Assembly (NCBI GenBank): GCA_016718035.1 | Contig: JADKEK010000002.1 | Coordinates: forward strand, 372,001 to 436,000 | Direction: 5' to 3' | DNA length: 64,000 nt | Source of the DNA: Bacteroidota bacterium | GTDB taxonomy: Bacteria; Bacteroidota; Bacteroidia; Chitinophagales; BACL12 | Shown: positions 1-8,107 of the stretch, one piece after another | Position numbering within the stretch: position 1 is the stretch's first letter | Layout of the letters: every line of letters begins with the position of its first letter | The notes under the pieces: generated by a model | Databases searched by the model: none | The model's input: the letters and a program-made list of their open reading frames with translations, nothing else | Told to the model about the DNA's origin: nothing | Position numbers and translations under genes: made by a program

Positions 1-40
1 TCGAATGGCCTAAAATTAAATCCGAAACTATAGCAGCCTG

Positions 41-334
41 TTATTTAAACAGGTTGCCTACTTTTTCTTTAATATTTTTAGCAGCTTCTTCCGTTTTTTC
101 AGCTACATCTTTTAGTACTTCTTGTGATTTTTCTTTGGCTTCAACGGCTGCATCCATAAATGTTTCTTTCAAACTATCTGAAAATTTTTCGCCATTAAGC
201 ATATTGTCAATTTGACTATGTAATGTTTTTGGCATTTTAGATTTCAGATATTCAGCAACTGTAGATATACTATTTTTTGCCTGCTCTTCGCTAATGCCGG
301 CTTTTGATGTAACTTGTTCGATTAGTTCTTTCAT
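41..334 (-). CDS. Small helical protein, DUF2267-like N-terminus with amphipathic tail
   Basis: A 97-residue soluble protein with no signal peptide or membrane segment. The first 50 residues (helices around EQVTSKAGIS and AEYLKSKMP) resemble the small DUF2267/DUF2780-type helical domains. From about residue 58 the sequence becomes a charged Ala/Lys/Glu helix with the repeated pattern AKEKSQEVLKD/AEKTEEAAKNI, as in apolipophorin-like or YtxH-like stress proteins. The ATG at 334 is the natural start. It reads away from fumC and is separated from it by a terminator. Function is unknown. A membrane-surface or stress role is only suggested by the amphipathic helix. Confidence 0.7.
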   Translation of the reverse strand: MKELIEQVTSKAGISEEQAKNSISTVAEYLKSKMPKTLHSQIDNMLNGEKFSDSLKETFMDAAVEAKEKSQEVLKDVAEKTEEAAKNIKEKVGNLFK

Positions 335-437
335 TGTAGTTGTTTTGTTGATTTAACAACAAAATTAAAGGTAAAATAGTTCCACATTAAAATCGCCTCA
401 TTTTCAATTTGTTGCGAAATATTTTCCCTTGTAACGC

Positions 438-475
438 AAAAAAAACCGGAAGTCCAACAACTGCACTTCCGGTTT
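438..475 (-). terminator. Intrinsic terminator of fumC
   Basis: An 11-bp perfect stem (443-453 with 465-475, arm AAACCGGAAGT) has an 11-base loop. On the minus strand it is followed by eight T residues (complement of the A run at 438-445). It lies 20 bases past the fumC stop, so it ends the fumC transcript. Confidence 0.85.
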
Positions 476-494
476 AAGCAATACTTTCTAAAAT

Positions 495-1892
495 TTAAAT
501 TTTCCCTACCATGTTCATAGGAATCACCCATTCATCAAATTGTTCAGGGGTGAGATAACCTAACTCAACAGCAACTTGTTTTAACGTTTTGTTTTGTTTG
601 TGTGCTGTTTGTGCAATTTCGGCTGCTTTATAATAACCAATTTTGGTATTTAATGCTGTTACCAACATCAAAGAATTGTCAACATGTTTTTTAATATTCG
701 CTTCAATTGGCTCTATACCTACTGCACAATTATCGTTAAACGAAACACATGCATCACCAATTAAACGTGCGCTGTGTAAGAAATTATAAATCATTACAGG
801 TTTAAATACATTTAATTCGAAATGACCTGTAGCGCCGCCGATATTAATAGCAACATCATTTCCCATTACCTGAGCAGCAACCATTGTGAGCGCTTCACAC
901 TGTGTTGGATTTACTTTACCCGGCATAATTGATGAGCCAGGTTCGTTATCCGGAATATGAATTTCTCCAATTCCACTGCGTGGTCCACTCGACAACATAC
1001 GAATATCGTTCGCGATTTTCATCAACGAAACGGCAACTGTTTTTAATGCGCCGTGTGCTTCAACTATAGCATCGTGAGCAGCTAAAGCTTCAAATTTATT
1101 TTCAGCAGTTATAAATGGCAATCCTGTTAATGTTGCGATATTTTTTGCCACTAATTCGGCATATCCATCCGGTGTATTAATTCCTGTCCCTACTGCGGTG
1201 CCACCTAAAGCCAGTTCGCTTAGATGTTCCAATGTATTTTTAATAGCTTTTAATCCGTGATTGAGTTGAGAAACATAACCACTCATTTCCTGACCAAGCG
1301 TTAATGGTGTGGCATCCATAAAATGGGTGCGACCAATTTTAACCACGTGCATAAATGCTTTTGATTTCGCATCTAATGTATCACGTAATTTTTCAATGCC
1401 GGGAATGGTATTTTCAATTAATATTTTATACGCAGCAATATGCATTGCCGTTGGGAAAGTATCGTTGGATGATTGCGATTTATTTACATCATCGTTAGGA
1501 TGAATAGATTTTTTCTCATCCATTAAATCGCCACCCATCATCACATGTCCGCGATATGCAACAACTTCATTTACGTTCATATTACTTTGTGTACCTGAAC
1601 CGGTTTGCCAAACAACCAATGGAAATTGGTCAGTTAATTTTCCGGCTAAGATTTCATCACAAACTTTTCCGATGATATCGCATTTATCTTTATCTAAAAC
1701 TCCTAATTGATGATTGGTTAATGCCGCAGCCTTTTTTAAATAAGCGAAGGCAGCAATAATTTCTTTAGGCATTTTATTAATATCCTGAGCAATAGGAAAA
1801 TTCATGATAGAACGCTGAGTTTGTGCGCCCCAATATACATCGGCGGGAACTTCAACCACGCCCATGGTGTCTTTTTCTTTACGATAGTTCAT
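495..1892 (-). CDS. fumC: Class II fumarate hydratase
   Basis: Fumarase C interconverts fumarate and L-malate in the TCA cycle, as a soluble iron-independent homotetramer. The 465-residue length is normal for the class. The fumarase/aspartase superfamily signature GSSIMPGKVNP lies near residues 318-328. The active-site segments SQSSNDTFPT and GRTHFMDATP are present, as is the GSGTQSNMNVNE motif that separates fumarases from aspartases. The ATG at 1892 gives the usual N-terminus leading to VYWGAQTQRS. The gene follows frr with a 36-base gap that consists wholly of an octamer-repeat leader (see 1893-1928), and it ends at a strong terminator. Confidence 0.97.
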   Translation of the reverse strand: MNYRKEKDTMGVVEVPADVYWGAQTQRSIMNFPIAQDINKMPKEIIAAFAYLKKAAALTNHQLGVLDKDKCDIIGKVCDEILAGKLTDQFPLVVWQTGSGTQSNMNVNEVVAYRGHVMMGGDLMDEKKSIHPNDDVNKSQSSNDTFPTAMHIAAYKILIENTIPGIEKLRDTLDAKSKAFMHVVKIGRTHFMDATPLTLGQEMSGYVSQLNHGLKAIKNTLEHLSELALGGTAVGTGINTPDGYAELVAKNIATLTGLPFITAENKFEALAAHDAIVEAHGALKTVAVSLMKIANDIRMLSSGPRSGIGEIHIPDNEPGSSIMPGKVNPTQCEALTMVAAQVMGNDVAINIGGATGHFELNVFKPVMIYNFLHSARLIGDACVSFNDNCAVGIEPIEANIKKHVDNSLMLVTALNTKIGYYKAAEIAQTAHKQNKTLKQVAVELGYLTPEQFDEWVIPMNMVGKI

Positions 1893-1928
1893 AATTAAGC
1901 AATTAGCTGATTAGCAAATTAGCAAATG
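1893..1928 (-). repeat. Octamer-repeat leader of fumC
   Basis: The whole gap between the frr stop and the fumC ATG is built from degenerate 8-base units of the type TTTGCTAA (minus-strand reading). The same 36 bases plus ATG occur before ruvA at 42436-42474, with 35 of 39 positions identical. It may act as a 5' leader, but the function is unknown. Confidence 0.7.
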
Positions 1929-2495
1929 TTATACAGTCATTATTTCTTGTTCTTTTACTGCAAGATGTTTATCCACTTCAGCAATAAATTTATCGGTGAG
2001 TTTTTGCACGCGGTCTTCACCGTCTTTTGCCATATCTTCAGGGAGACCATCTTTTTGTAATTTTTTGATATCCTCGTTGGCTTCTTTGCGAATATTGCGG
2101 ATAGCCACTTTGGTATTTTCACCCATGTGTCGAACTTGTTTCACCAAATCGCGACGACGCTCTTCGGTAAGTGGTGGCATAATTAAACGAATAATATCAC
2201 CATTATTTACAGGCGTTAATCCAATATTTGCTGCAAGAATAGCTTTTTCAATTTCGCCAAGCATTTTTTTATCCCAAGCCTGGATAGTAATTGTTCTTGC
2301 ATCCGGGGTGGAAAGATTACTCACCTGATGCAAAGCTGTTGGAGCGCCATAATATTCGACACGCACATTATCAAGGATAGCCAATGTTGCTCTTCCTGCT
2401 CTAACATGCGACAATTCTACTTCAAGATGTTTGATGGCCTTTTGCATTGTTTCCTGCGCCATGTCTATCGTCAGACTTAATTCATCTTCATGCAT
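1929..2495 (-). CDS. frr: Ribosome recycling factor
   Basis: RRF works with EF-G to split the post-termination ribosome so that subunits can start a new round of translation. The 188-residue length and sequence are typical: the three-helix-bundle segment with HVRAGRAT near residues 30-37, the hinge and beta domain around YYGAPTAL and VSNLSTPDARTI, and the conserved C-terminal helix with EERRRDLVKQVR and AIRNIRKEAN. It sits 35 bases after pyrH on the same strand. The pyrH-frr pair is a widely conserved bacterial order, so the two are probably co-transcribed. Confidence 0.97.
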   Translation of the reverse strand: MHEDELSLTIDMAQETMQKAIKHLEVELSHVRAGRATLAILDNVRVEYYGAPTALHQVSNLSTPDARTITIQAWDKKMLGEIEKAILAANIGLTPVNNGDIIRLIMPPLTEERRRDLVKQVRHMGENTKVAIRNIRKEANEDIKKLQKDGLPEDMAKDGEDRVQKLTDKFIAEVDKHLAVKEQEIMTV

Positions 2496-2530
2496 AACTT
2501 AAATGTTTTATTTATCTGTTTTAATTGTAA

Positions 2531-3247
2531 TTATTTTCCTGCTACTAATGTACCGACGTTTTCGCCGCCAATTAATTTTTCAAGGTTACCTTGTTTATTC
2601 ATATCGAAAACAATTATCGGTAAATTATTTTCTTCGCATAAGGTAAATGCGGTCATATCCATAACATTAAGGTTACGGGAAATAACTTCTCTAAATGTAA
2701 TGGTATCAAATTTGGTTGCTGTAGGGTCTTTTTCCGGGTCGGCAGTATAAACGCCATCTACCCTTGTCCCTTTTAAAATTACATCTGCTTCTACTTCAAT
2801 TGCTCTTAAACTTGCTGCAGTATCGGTTGTAAAATAAGGGTTCCCTGTTCCTGCGCCAAAAATTACGATACGACCTTTTTCAAGGTGACGAATCGCACGA
2901 CGGCGGATATAAGGTTCACAAATTTGTTCCATTTTGATTGCAGACAACAGTCTTGTGTATAACCCCACATTTTCGAGGGCACTTTGTAAAGCCATGCCAT
3001 TAATAACAGTCGCCAGCATACCCATATAATCGCCCTGAGCACGATCAATACCGGAACCAACGCCGCTCATTCCTCTAAAAATATTACCACCTCCAATTAC
3101 AATTGCAATTTGAACGCCGGCATCAGAAGCGGTTTTAATGTCTTTCGCATATTGTTGTAAACGGGTAGGGTCAATTCCGAAGTTTTGGTTGCCCATCAGT
3201 GCTTCGCCACTGAGTTTCAGGAGTATTCGTTTGTATTTCAGACTCAT
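2531..3247 (-). CDS. pyrH: UMP kinase
   Basis: Bacterial UMP kinase phosphorylates UMP to UDP in pyrimidine nucleotide synthesis. It is a homohexamer of the amino-acid-kinase fold. The 238-residue length fits. The phosphate-binding segment KLSGEAL is at residues 10-16, IGGGNIFRG follows near residue 50, and the nucleotide region GTGNPYFTTDTAA is clear. The ATG at 3247 is placed by the family N-terminus and by a TAACTTTG promoter element ending only five bases before it, so the mRNA may be nearly leaderless. frr follows directly. Confidence 0.97.
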   Translation of the reverse strand: MSLKYKRILLKLSGEALMGNQNFGIDPTRLQQYAKDIKTASDAGVQIAIVIGGGNIFRGMSGVGSGIDRAQGDYMGMLATVINGMALQSALENVGLYTRLLSAIKMEQICEPYIRRRAIRHLEKGRIVIFGAGTGNPYFTTDTAASLRAIEVEADVILKGTRVDGVYTADPEKDPTATKFDTITFREVISRNLNVMDMTAFTLCEENNLPIIVFDMNKQGNLEKLIGGENVGTLVAGK

Positions 3248-3252
3248 CGGGG

Positions 3253-3260
3253 CAAAGTTA
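3253..3260 (-). promoter_or_regulatory. Bacteroidota -7 element of pyrH
   Basis: The minus strand reads TAACTTTG, matching TAnnTTTG. The G is five bases from the ATG at 3247, so transcription should begin at or next to the start codon. I see no clear -33 TTG at the right distance. Confidence 0.5.
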
Positions 3261-3444
3261 ATACTTAATGTGCTAATGTGATGATGTGCTGATGTGCTAA
3301 TTCGCGAAGCGTCCGCCGAGGCGGAAACAGCCGAATAATGTGTCCGCTGCGGCGGATGTTAATGTACCAATGTGCGAATGTACCGATGTACCAATGAAAC
3401 AGCCGAATAATGTGCTGATGCGGTAATGTGTTGATGTGCTGGTT
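3261..3444. repeat. Octamer tracts with CCGCC palindromes
   Basis: This is non-coding DNA made of degenerate octamers (TGTGCTAA, TGTGCTGA, TGTACCAA types) interrupted by two palindromes, TCCGCCGAGGCGGA at 3312-3325 and TCCGCTGCGGCGGA at 3343-3356. Similar octamers and palindromes recur at 41849-42320. Short open frames that cross it are by-products of the repeat. Confidence 0.75.
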
Positions 3445-3993
3445 AACAGCCGGGTTCGGAGGTGGAATGGAATTCGGAGCTTTTGTTGAGGTCAACCCAC
3501 GTGTTGACCTGTTAAAAATGCCAAGACGAAGCAGGTTGATGTGTTAATGTGCTGATGTGCTGATGTGCTGGTTAACAGCCGGGTTCGGAGGTGGAATGGA
3601 ATTCGGAGCTATTGTTGTGGTCAATCAACGTGTTGACCTGTTAAAAATGCTAAGACGAAGCGGGGTGATGTGCTTATGTGTTGATGTGCTTATGTGCTGA
3701 TTAACAGCCGGGTTCGGAGGTGGAATGGAATATGGAGCTATTGTTGTGGTCAATCAACGTGATGACCTGTTAAAAATGCTAAGACGAAGCAGGGTGATGT
3801 GCTAATGTGTTGATGTGCTTATGTGCTGATTAACAGCCGGGTTCGGAGGTGGAATGGAATTCGGAGCTATTGTTGTGGTCAATCAACGTGATGACCTGTT
3901 ATAAATGCCAAGACGAAGCAGTGTGATGTGCTAATGTGTTGATGTGCTTATGTGCTGATTAACAGCCGGGTTCGGAGGTGGAATGGAATATGG
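3445..3993. repeat. 129-bp tandem repeat array, four units plus a partial fifth
   Basis: Copies beginning AACAGCCGGGTTCGGAGG start at 3445, 3574, 3703, 3832 and 3961, an exact 129-base period. The last copy is cut after about 33 bases. Each unit holds a GTCAA...TTGAC inverted repeat (GGTCAATCAACGTGTTGACC or the variant GTCAACCCACGTGTTGAC) and a run of octamers such as TGATGTGC. No reading frame stays open through the array although 129 is a multiple of three. Modules recur in the island at 41849-42290. Confidence 0.9.
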
Positions 3994-4050
3994 GATAAGT
4001 TTAGCAGGCAGGATTACCCAATCTTGTTCTCCCGATAGTTATCGAGATTG

Positions 4051-4122
4051 CTCAATGGCTGTTTCAATTTTGCTCAATCGTGCTCAATGGCTGTTTCAAT
4101 CTAGCCCAATGGCTGTTTCAAT
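4051..4122. repeat. 18-bp direct repeat, three copies
   Basis: CTCAATGGCTGTTTCAAT occurs at 4051-4068 and 4083-4100, and with one change (CCCAATGG...) at 4105-4122. The spacers of 14 and 4 bases are too short and irregular for CRISPR. It sits just beyond the 3' end of the hydroxylase gene. Confidence 0.75.
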
Positions 4123-4124
4123 CC

Positions 4125-5006
4125 TCACCCCTCCTTCTCCTCCCCAACCGGATAAATCTCCTGATGGATAAAATCTTTTGGGAATTGTTCGTCGCCTGGC
4201 CAGCCTAGTTCGATGTCGCGGCCGGTGTGAGGGATATAGTCGGTTTTGAAGATATAATCCCAAATACTCAGGCTGATGCCGAAATTGATACCATTTGGTT
4301 TAGTATCGGGAATATATTTTGCGTGATGCCAAATATGCATTTGAGGATTATTCAAAATATATTTTAGTGGCCCTAAAGGGAGATTAATATTTGCATGATT
4401 GAAATGGCCTATCACCAATGCAATTAAATTCGCTAAGATAAAATCGTTGATGCCAAAACCTAACATGGCTAAAGGAATATATTGAATGGAGCGATAAATA
4501 ATATTTTCCATCCAATGGAAACGCAAGTGCGCTGCAAATCCCATTTGTTTTACGCTGTGGTGCACTTTATGAAATTGCCATAAATATTTATTGGCATGTA
4601 ATAAACGATGCACATTCCACTGAATAAAATCTTTTAATATAAATGCGAAGGTAATTTTCAACCAAAATGGTAAAGCATTTATTTCGATGGCAATTCCGTT
4701 TTTAATTCCGAACAACGCGAGGAAATCGTTAAACAACTGGACAAAAACGTTGGATACTGCGTAAAAACCAATGAGCGAAAAAAGGAAGAAATTGAAAAAC
4801 ATATAAAATGCATCCATCCAAAAATCTTCGCGGATAATTTTTTGCTCTTTGCGCCAAGGAAATAAAATTTCCAGCATCCACACCAATAACGAAATGCCTA
4901 TCAGCCAATAAAAATAATTTCCCCAATGTGGGTTTAATATTTCATGACTAAGATATTTCCAATAACCAGAAAAGGATTGCAAAAAAATATCAATATACTT
5001 ATCCAT
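4125..5006 (-). CDS. Fatty acid hydroxylase / sterol desaturase family membrane protein
   Basis: A 293-residue integral membrane di-iron enzyme of the fatty acid hydroxylase superfamily. The iron-binding histidine boxes are visible: H133-x3-H137 (HRLLH), H146-x2-H149-H150 (HKVHH), H201-x2-H204, and H224-x2-H227-H228 (HIWHH). Hydrophobic segments lie at about 30-50, 65-95, 115-130 and 175-200. Members hydroxylate or desaturate lipids such as fatty acids, sterols or carotenoids. The substrate here cannot be read from sequence. It has its own TACCTTTG promoter element upstream and looks monocistronic. The C-terminus ends against short repeats. Confidence 0.85.
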   Translation of the reverse strand: MDKYIDIFLQSFSGYWKYLSHEILNPHWGNYFYWLIGISLLVWMLEILFPWRKEQKIIREDFWMDAFYMFFNFFLFSLIGFYAVSNVFVQLFNDFLALFGIKNGIAIEINALPFWLKITFAFILKDFIQWNVHRLLHANKYLWQFHKVHHSVKQMGFAAHLRFHWMENIIYRSIQYIPLAMLGFGINDFILANLIALVIGHFNHANINLPLGPLKYILNNPQMHIWHHAKYIPDTKPNGINFGISLSIWDYIFKTDYIPHTGRDIELGWPGDEQFPKDFIHQEIYPVGEEKEG

Positions 5007-5030
5007 ATTATATTTTGTGCTGGTGAACTA

Positions 5031-5038
5031 CAAAGGTA
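5031..5038 (-). promoter_or_regulatory. -7 element of the hydroxylase gene
   Basis: The minus strand reads TACCTTTG, matching TAnnTTTG, 24 bases before the ATG at 5006. No -33 TTG is evident at 17-23 bases. Confidence 0.45.
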
Positions 5039-5070
5039 TACAGGCCTTGAGCAGCTATGGGTGACGAATA

Positions 5071-5622
5071 TCACATAACCCCGTAAATGTTTTTCAAATT
5101 ACTCATACTTTTTTCGCCCTTATTGAGCCAGATGCCCCATTTGGGAGAATAGCCATGTACTTTAGCTGTGGCGTTGTCGGTATTATCGTAAACAGGCAAA
5201 TTTTGATTCACCCATTCAAAAATTCCACCGTATAAGTTAGATACAAATAAAAATCCGTTTACCTGCAGCTGATGCGTAATTTTTTCGGAGCGGTAGCCGA
5301 CAGAACAATAAACGATATATGTTGCTTCCCTATCCAAACTTGCTAATTGGTCGGCATTAAAAGTATCATAACCCACCCAAATGGCATTTTTGATATGGCT
5401 AACATCGTATTCAGATTTTTCGCGTGCATCGAGGTAAACAATATTAGAATCGGAAGGAATATCCTTGATACCTAATTCAGGCACATCGTGCGATAATAAT
5501 GTAGATAACATCAAGTCAAAACTATTGCTTTCTACATGTGCCTGAGCCTGCACATTTTTGAATGTAACAAAAAGGGCTACAATCAAAATCAGGATACCGG
5601 CAACAATCATTTTTTTACTCAT
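5071..5622 (-). CDS. Membrane-anchored rhodanese-domain protein
   Basis: An N-terminal hydrophobic helix (residues 5-20) works as a signal or anchor and is followed by one rhodanese domain on the periplasmic side. The active-site loop is CSVGYRS with the catalytic cysteine at residue 106. The conserved LDAREKSEY and HIKNA segments precede it and GGIFEWVNQNLPV follows. Rhodaneses carry sulfane sulfur as a persulfide on this Cys. I place the start at the ATG at 5622. The frame also has an upstream GTG at 5640, but MSKKMIVAG gives a proper signal sequence. It follows the TauE/SafE gene by 30 bases and is surely in the same operon, suggesting a role in sulfur oxidation or detoxification. Confidence 0.88.
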   Translation of the reverse strand: MSKKMIVAGILILIVALFVTFKNVQAQAHVESNSFDLMLSTLLSHDVPELGIKDIPSDSNIVYLDAREKSEYDVSHIKNAIWVGYDTFNADQLASLDREATYIVYCSVGYRSEKITHQLQVNGFLFVSNLYGGIFEWVNQNLPVYDNTDNATAKVHGYSPKWGIWLNKGEKSMSNLKNIYGVM

Positions 5623-5652
5623 TTTAAGTTGATTAAGCACTTAGTTATAACA

Positions 5653-6456
5653 TTATATTTCAAAAAATAATTCTTCAATAATAATAAAAATTCCCATCAA
5701 TAACACAAACCAGCCAAAGGCACCCTTTAACTTTTTACCATCTACATACTTATTTAACCAAGTCCCAATAAGTATGCCCGAAATGGTTACTGCCGAAAAA
5801 AGCAGCATAAATGACCAGTCTATGAGTTGGCCTGTTTGAATATCGCCTAAAAAACCGACCAATGATTTTATCGCAATTATTAAAAGCGATGTTCCTACTG
5901 CCATTTTCATCGGCAATTTTGCAAAAACCACTAATGCAGGAATAATTAAAAATCCGCCGCCGGCACCAACCAAACCGGTTAAAGTACCAATAACTAATCC
6001 TTCGGCAATAATCATTGGGTAATTAAAATGTTGTTTTTCGTCGTAAACAGGGTCTACAATTTTGCGCTGATTAATCATACTTATTGCGGCAATAATCATG
6101 ATAACTGCAAAAAACAATAATAATCCAATATCTTTTGTGAGGGTGTATGAACCAATTTCCAATAAATTATCCGGAATCGCTCCTAACAAATAAGAACGTG
6201 TTAAATACACTGCTGTTAAGCTGGGAATAGAAAAAATGATGGCTGTTTTATAGCTGATTGTTTTTCTTTTCATATTTGGTACCGCACCAATCAAAGCAGT
6301 AAGTCCGACAATAAAAAGTGAATATGCCGTGCTCAATTCTGTTTCAATACCAAACAAAAAATACAAAACAGGCACAGTAAGGATGCTACCTCCGGCTCCT
6401 AAAAGACCGAGAGTAAGTCCCACCAATAATGCCCCTATGTATCCTAATATTTCCAT
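5653..6456 (-). CDS. TauE/SafE family sulfite exporter-type permease
   Basis: A 267-residue inner-membrane protein of the TauE/SafE (DUF81) family, with about eight hydrophobic segments. The internal duplication is clear: GLLGAGGSILTVPVL near residue 20 and GLVGAGGGFLIIPALV near 165. Family members export sulfite, sulfoacetate or related organosulfur anions. The rhodanese gene follows in the same operon, which fits sulfur-anion export. The ATG at 6456 gives the standard N-terminus and stands directly after a hairpin plus seven T residues (6457-6489). This unusual leader, and a palindrome at 6521-6534, hint at regulation. Confidence 0.9.
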   Translation of the reverse strand: MEILGYIGALLVGLTLGLLGAGGSILTVPVLYFLFGIETELSTAYSLFIVGLTALIGAVPNMKRKTISYKTAIIFSIPSLTAVYLTRSYLLGAIPDNLLEIGSYTLTKDIGLLLFFAVIMIIAAISMINQRKIVDPVYDEKQHFNYPMIIAEGLVIGTLTGLVGAGGGFLIIPALVVFAKLPMKMAVGTSLLIIAIKSLVGFLGDIQTGQLIDWSFMLLFSAVTISGILIGTWLNKYVDGKKLKGAFGWFVLLMGIFIIIEELFFEI

Positions 6457-6489
6457 AAAAAAACCGCCTCAAGTAAAAACTGAGGCGGT
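6457..6489 (-). promoter_or_regulatory. Terminator-like hairpin abutting the TauE start codon
   Basis: The arms ACCGCCTCA (6463-6471) and TGAGGCGGT (6481-6489) form a perfect 9-bp stem with a 9-base loop. On the minus strand it is followed by seven T residues and then at once by the ATG at 6456. It could terminate transcripts coming from the POT gene upstream. If transcription starts at the TATTTTTG element at 6491-6498, it is instead the whole 5' leader of the TauE mRNA. Confidence 0.75.
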
Positions 6490-6490
6490 G

Positions 6491-6534
6491 CAAAAATAAG
6501 TTTATTAATTGTAGGGTGTTGTAACAATTGTTAC
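6491..6534 (-). promoter_or_regulatory. TauE-rhodanese promoter with palindromic operator candidate
   Basis: TATTTTTG on the minus strand (6498-6491) matches TAnnTTTG. Upstream of it, 6521-6534 is a perfect 14-bp palindrome GTAACAATTGTTAC, centred near where a -33 element would lie. The half-sites TGTAAC-N4-GTTAC resemble Crp/Fnr-type operators, but that assignment is inference. Confidence 0.5.
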
Positions 6535-6546
6535 CATGCCCGTATT

Positions 6547-8073
6547 TTATCGTGTACTTCCCATTAAACGTTTGATAACAGGCGACAGTAATAAGAGTGC
6601 CGCACCGGCTACTACCGCATAAATGGCTAATTGCTGATAACCATTGGTATAGGATACCAGTTTTTCATAAGCAGTAGCTTCTTCGCTTGCCACACTCATG
6701 CCGGCGCCTAATAAACCAGCAGCATATTGACCATAAGCGCTTGCTAAAAACCACATACCCATCATAAGGCCCTGCATTGGTTGAGGCGACAATTTGGTCA
6801 TTAACGACAGACCAATTGGCGATAAACACAATTCACCAAAAGTGATAATAAAATACCCTAAAGTAAATATTTCCAAAGAGGTTAAACCTTGTTCGTTGGC
6901 AAAATTAATGGTGTAGTAAAATACATAGAAAGCTGCAGCCAATAATAAAAATCCGAGACCGAATTTCACACCTGAGTTTGGTTCTTTTTTGCGTTTTGCA
7001 AGCCATACCCATAATAAACCAAGTATAGGCGCAAACACAATAACAAATAAAGAGTTTGCTGAGTTATTAACTACGTTAGGGTCGATATTTATACCAAATA
7101 ATGAATCGTGTAAATTATTAAATGCGAATAACGCTAATGAGCCTCCGCTTTGTTCGAAGAAAGCCCAGAAGAAAATAGAAAACACGATAAATATTAAAGC
7201 AGCTGTTAATTTTTTTCTTGCTGCACCATCGTATTTTCTCATTTCATACAACACATATAAAAAAGCAGCAGGGCCAACAATGTACATTACCATGTCGGTA
7301 TAATTACTGTTTTTTACAAGTATCAAAATCAACGGGATTGAAATTAATGACCCCACGTAGGTTGCAATTTCATACATCCGTTTTTTTGATGCCGGCATAG
7401 TAATACTTAACGGAGAAAGTCCGATAGGCCCGAGTGATTTTTGAGTAAACCAAAATGTCACAATGCTTATAGACATTGCTACACCCACTAAACCAAATGC
7501 CAAACTCCATGATTCATGTAAGCCAACCCATACCATAATAATCCCGCCTAAAAATGCTCCGAGATTAATACCGGCGTAAAATAAACTGAACCCTGCATCA
7601 CGTCTTGAATCTCCATCTTTATAAAGTTGCCCAACCATAGTTGAAATATTAGGTTTAAAGAACCCAGTCCCAATTATGGAAAAACAAATACCGATGTAAA
7701 AGAATTTTTCAGGTGCTGCGGCAATAATAAATCCGCCGGCAATCATCATTAAAGCTCCCCAAAAAAGTGATTTTCTAAATCCTAATATTTTGTCGGCAAA
7801 TAAACCACCTAAAAATGTAAATGCGTAAACAAATGCCTGAATGGCACCATATTGTAAATTGGCCGCTTTATCTGTTAATCCTAACTGACTTGCCATAAAT
7901 ACGGTGAGCATCCCGCGCATGCCATAAAAACAAAAGCGTTCCCACATTTCAACGGTAAATAAATACCACAATTGTTTTGGGTATTTACCTGTAAACGACT
8001 GAATTTTTTCTAATTCAGCATTTGCAGCATTTCGATGATTGTCGACTAATATTTCATCTATTGGTTCACTCAT
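6547..8073 (-). CDS. POT family proton-dependent peptide transporter (first paralogue)
   Basis: A 508-residue major-facilitator protein with 12-14 hydrophobic segments that imports di- and tripeptides using the proton gradient. The POT signature ExxERFxxYG is present in the first helix (EMWERFCFYGMRG). The second POT signature region is FKPNISTMVGQLY with GDSRRDAGFSLFYAGINLG around residues 140-170. It lies 34 bases after another POT gene on the same strand, so the two are probably one transcription unit from tandem duplication and divergence. It ends before the palindrome and hairpin that precede tauE. Confidence 0.93.
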   Translation of the reverse strand: MSEPIDEILVDNHRNAANAELEKIQSFTGKYPKQLWYLFTVEMWERFCFYGMRGMLTVFMASQLGLTDKAANLQYGAIQAFVYAFTFLGGLFADKILGFRKSLFWGALMMIAGGFIIAAAPEKFFYIGICFSIIGTGFFKPNISTMVGQLYKDGDSRRDAGFSLFYAGINLGAFLGGIIMVWVGLHESWSLAFGLVGVAMSISIVTFWFTQKSLGPIGLSPLSITMPASKKRMYEIATYVGSLISIPLILILVKNSNYTDMVMYIVGPAAFLYVLYEMRKYDGAARKKLTAALIFIVFSIFFWAFFEQSGGSLALFAFNNLHDSLFGINIDPNVVNNSANSLFVIVFAPILGLLWVWLAKRKKEPNSGVKFGLGFLLLAAAFYVFYYTINFANEQGLTSLEIFTLGYFIITFGELCLSPIGLSLMTKLSPQPMQGLMMGMWFLASAYGQYAAGLLGAGMSVASEEATAYEKLVSYTNGYQQLAIYAVVAGAALLLLSPVIKRLMGSTR

Positions 8074-8107
8074 AATGATTATTTTATTTGAATTGGTAAA
8101 TATTAAT

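Noticed and set aside
331..531. 66-codon frame between the small helical gene and fumC
   Set aside because: It crosses the fumC terminator and the end of fumC in another frame and has no protein-like features.
3445..3993. CRISPR array
   Set aside because: The units are 129 bases and directly adjacent, with near-identical sequence throughout. There are no unique spacers and no cas genes.
3265..4171. Open frames at 3265-3495 (minus) and 3983-4171 (plus)
   Set aside because: They are made of tandem repeats with low-complexity peptides (HQHI, LAHQH) and have no family likeness or codon pattern of real genes.
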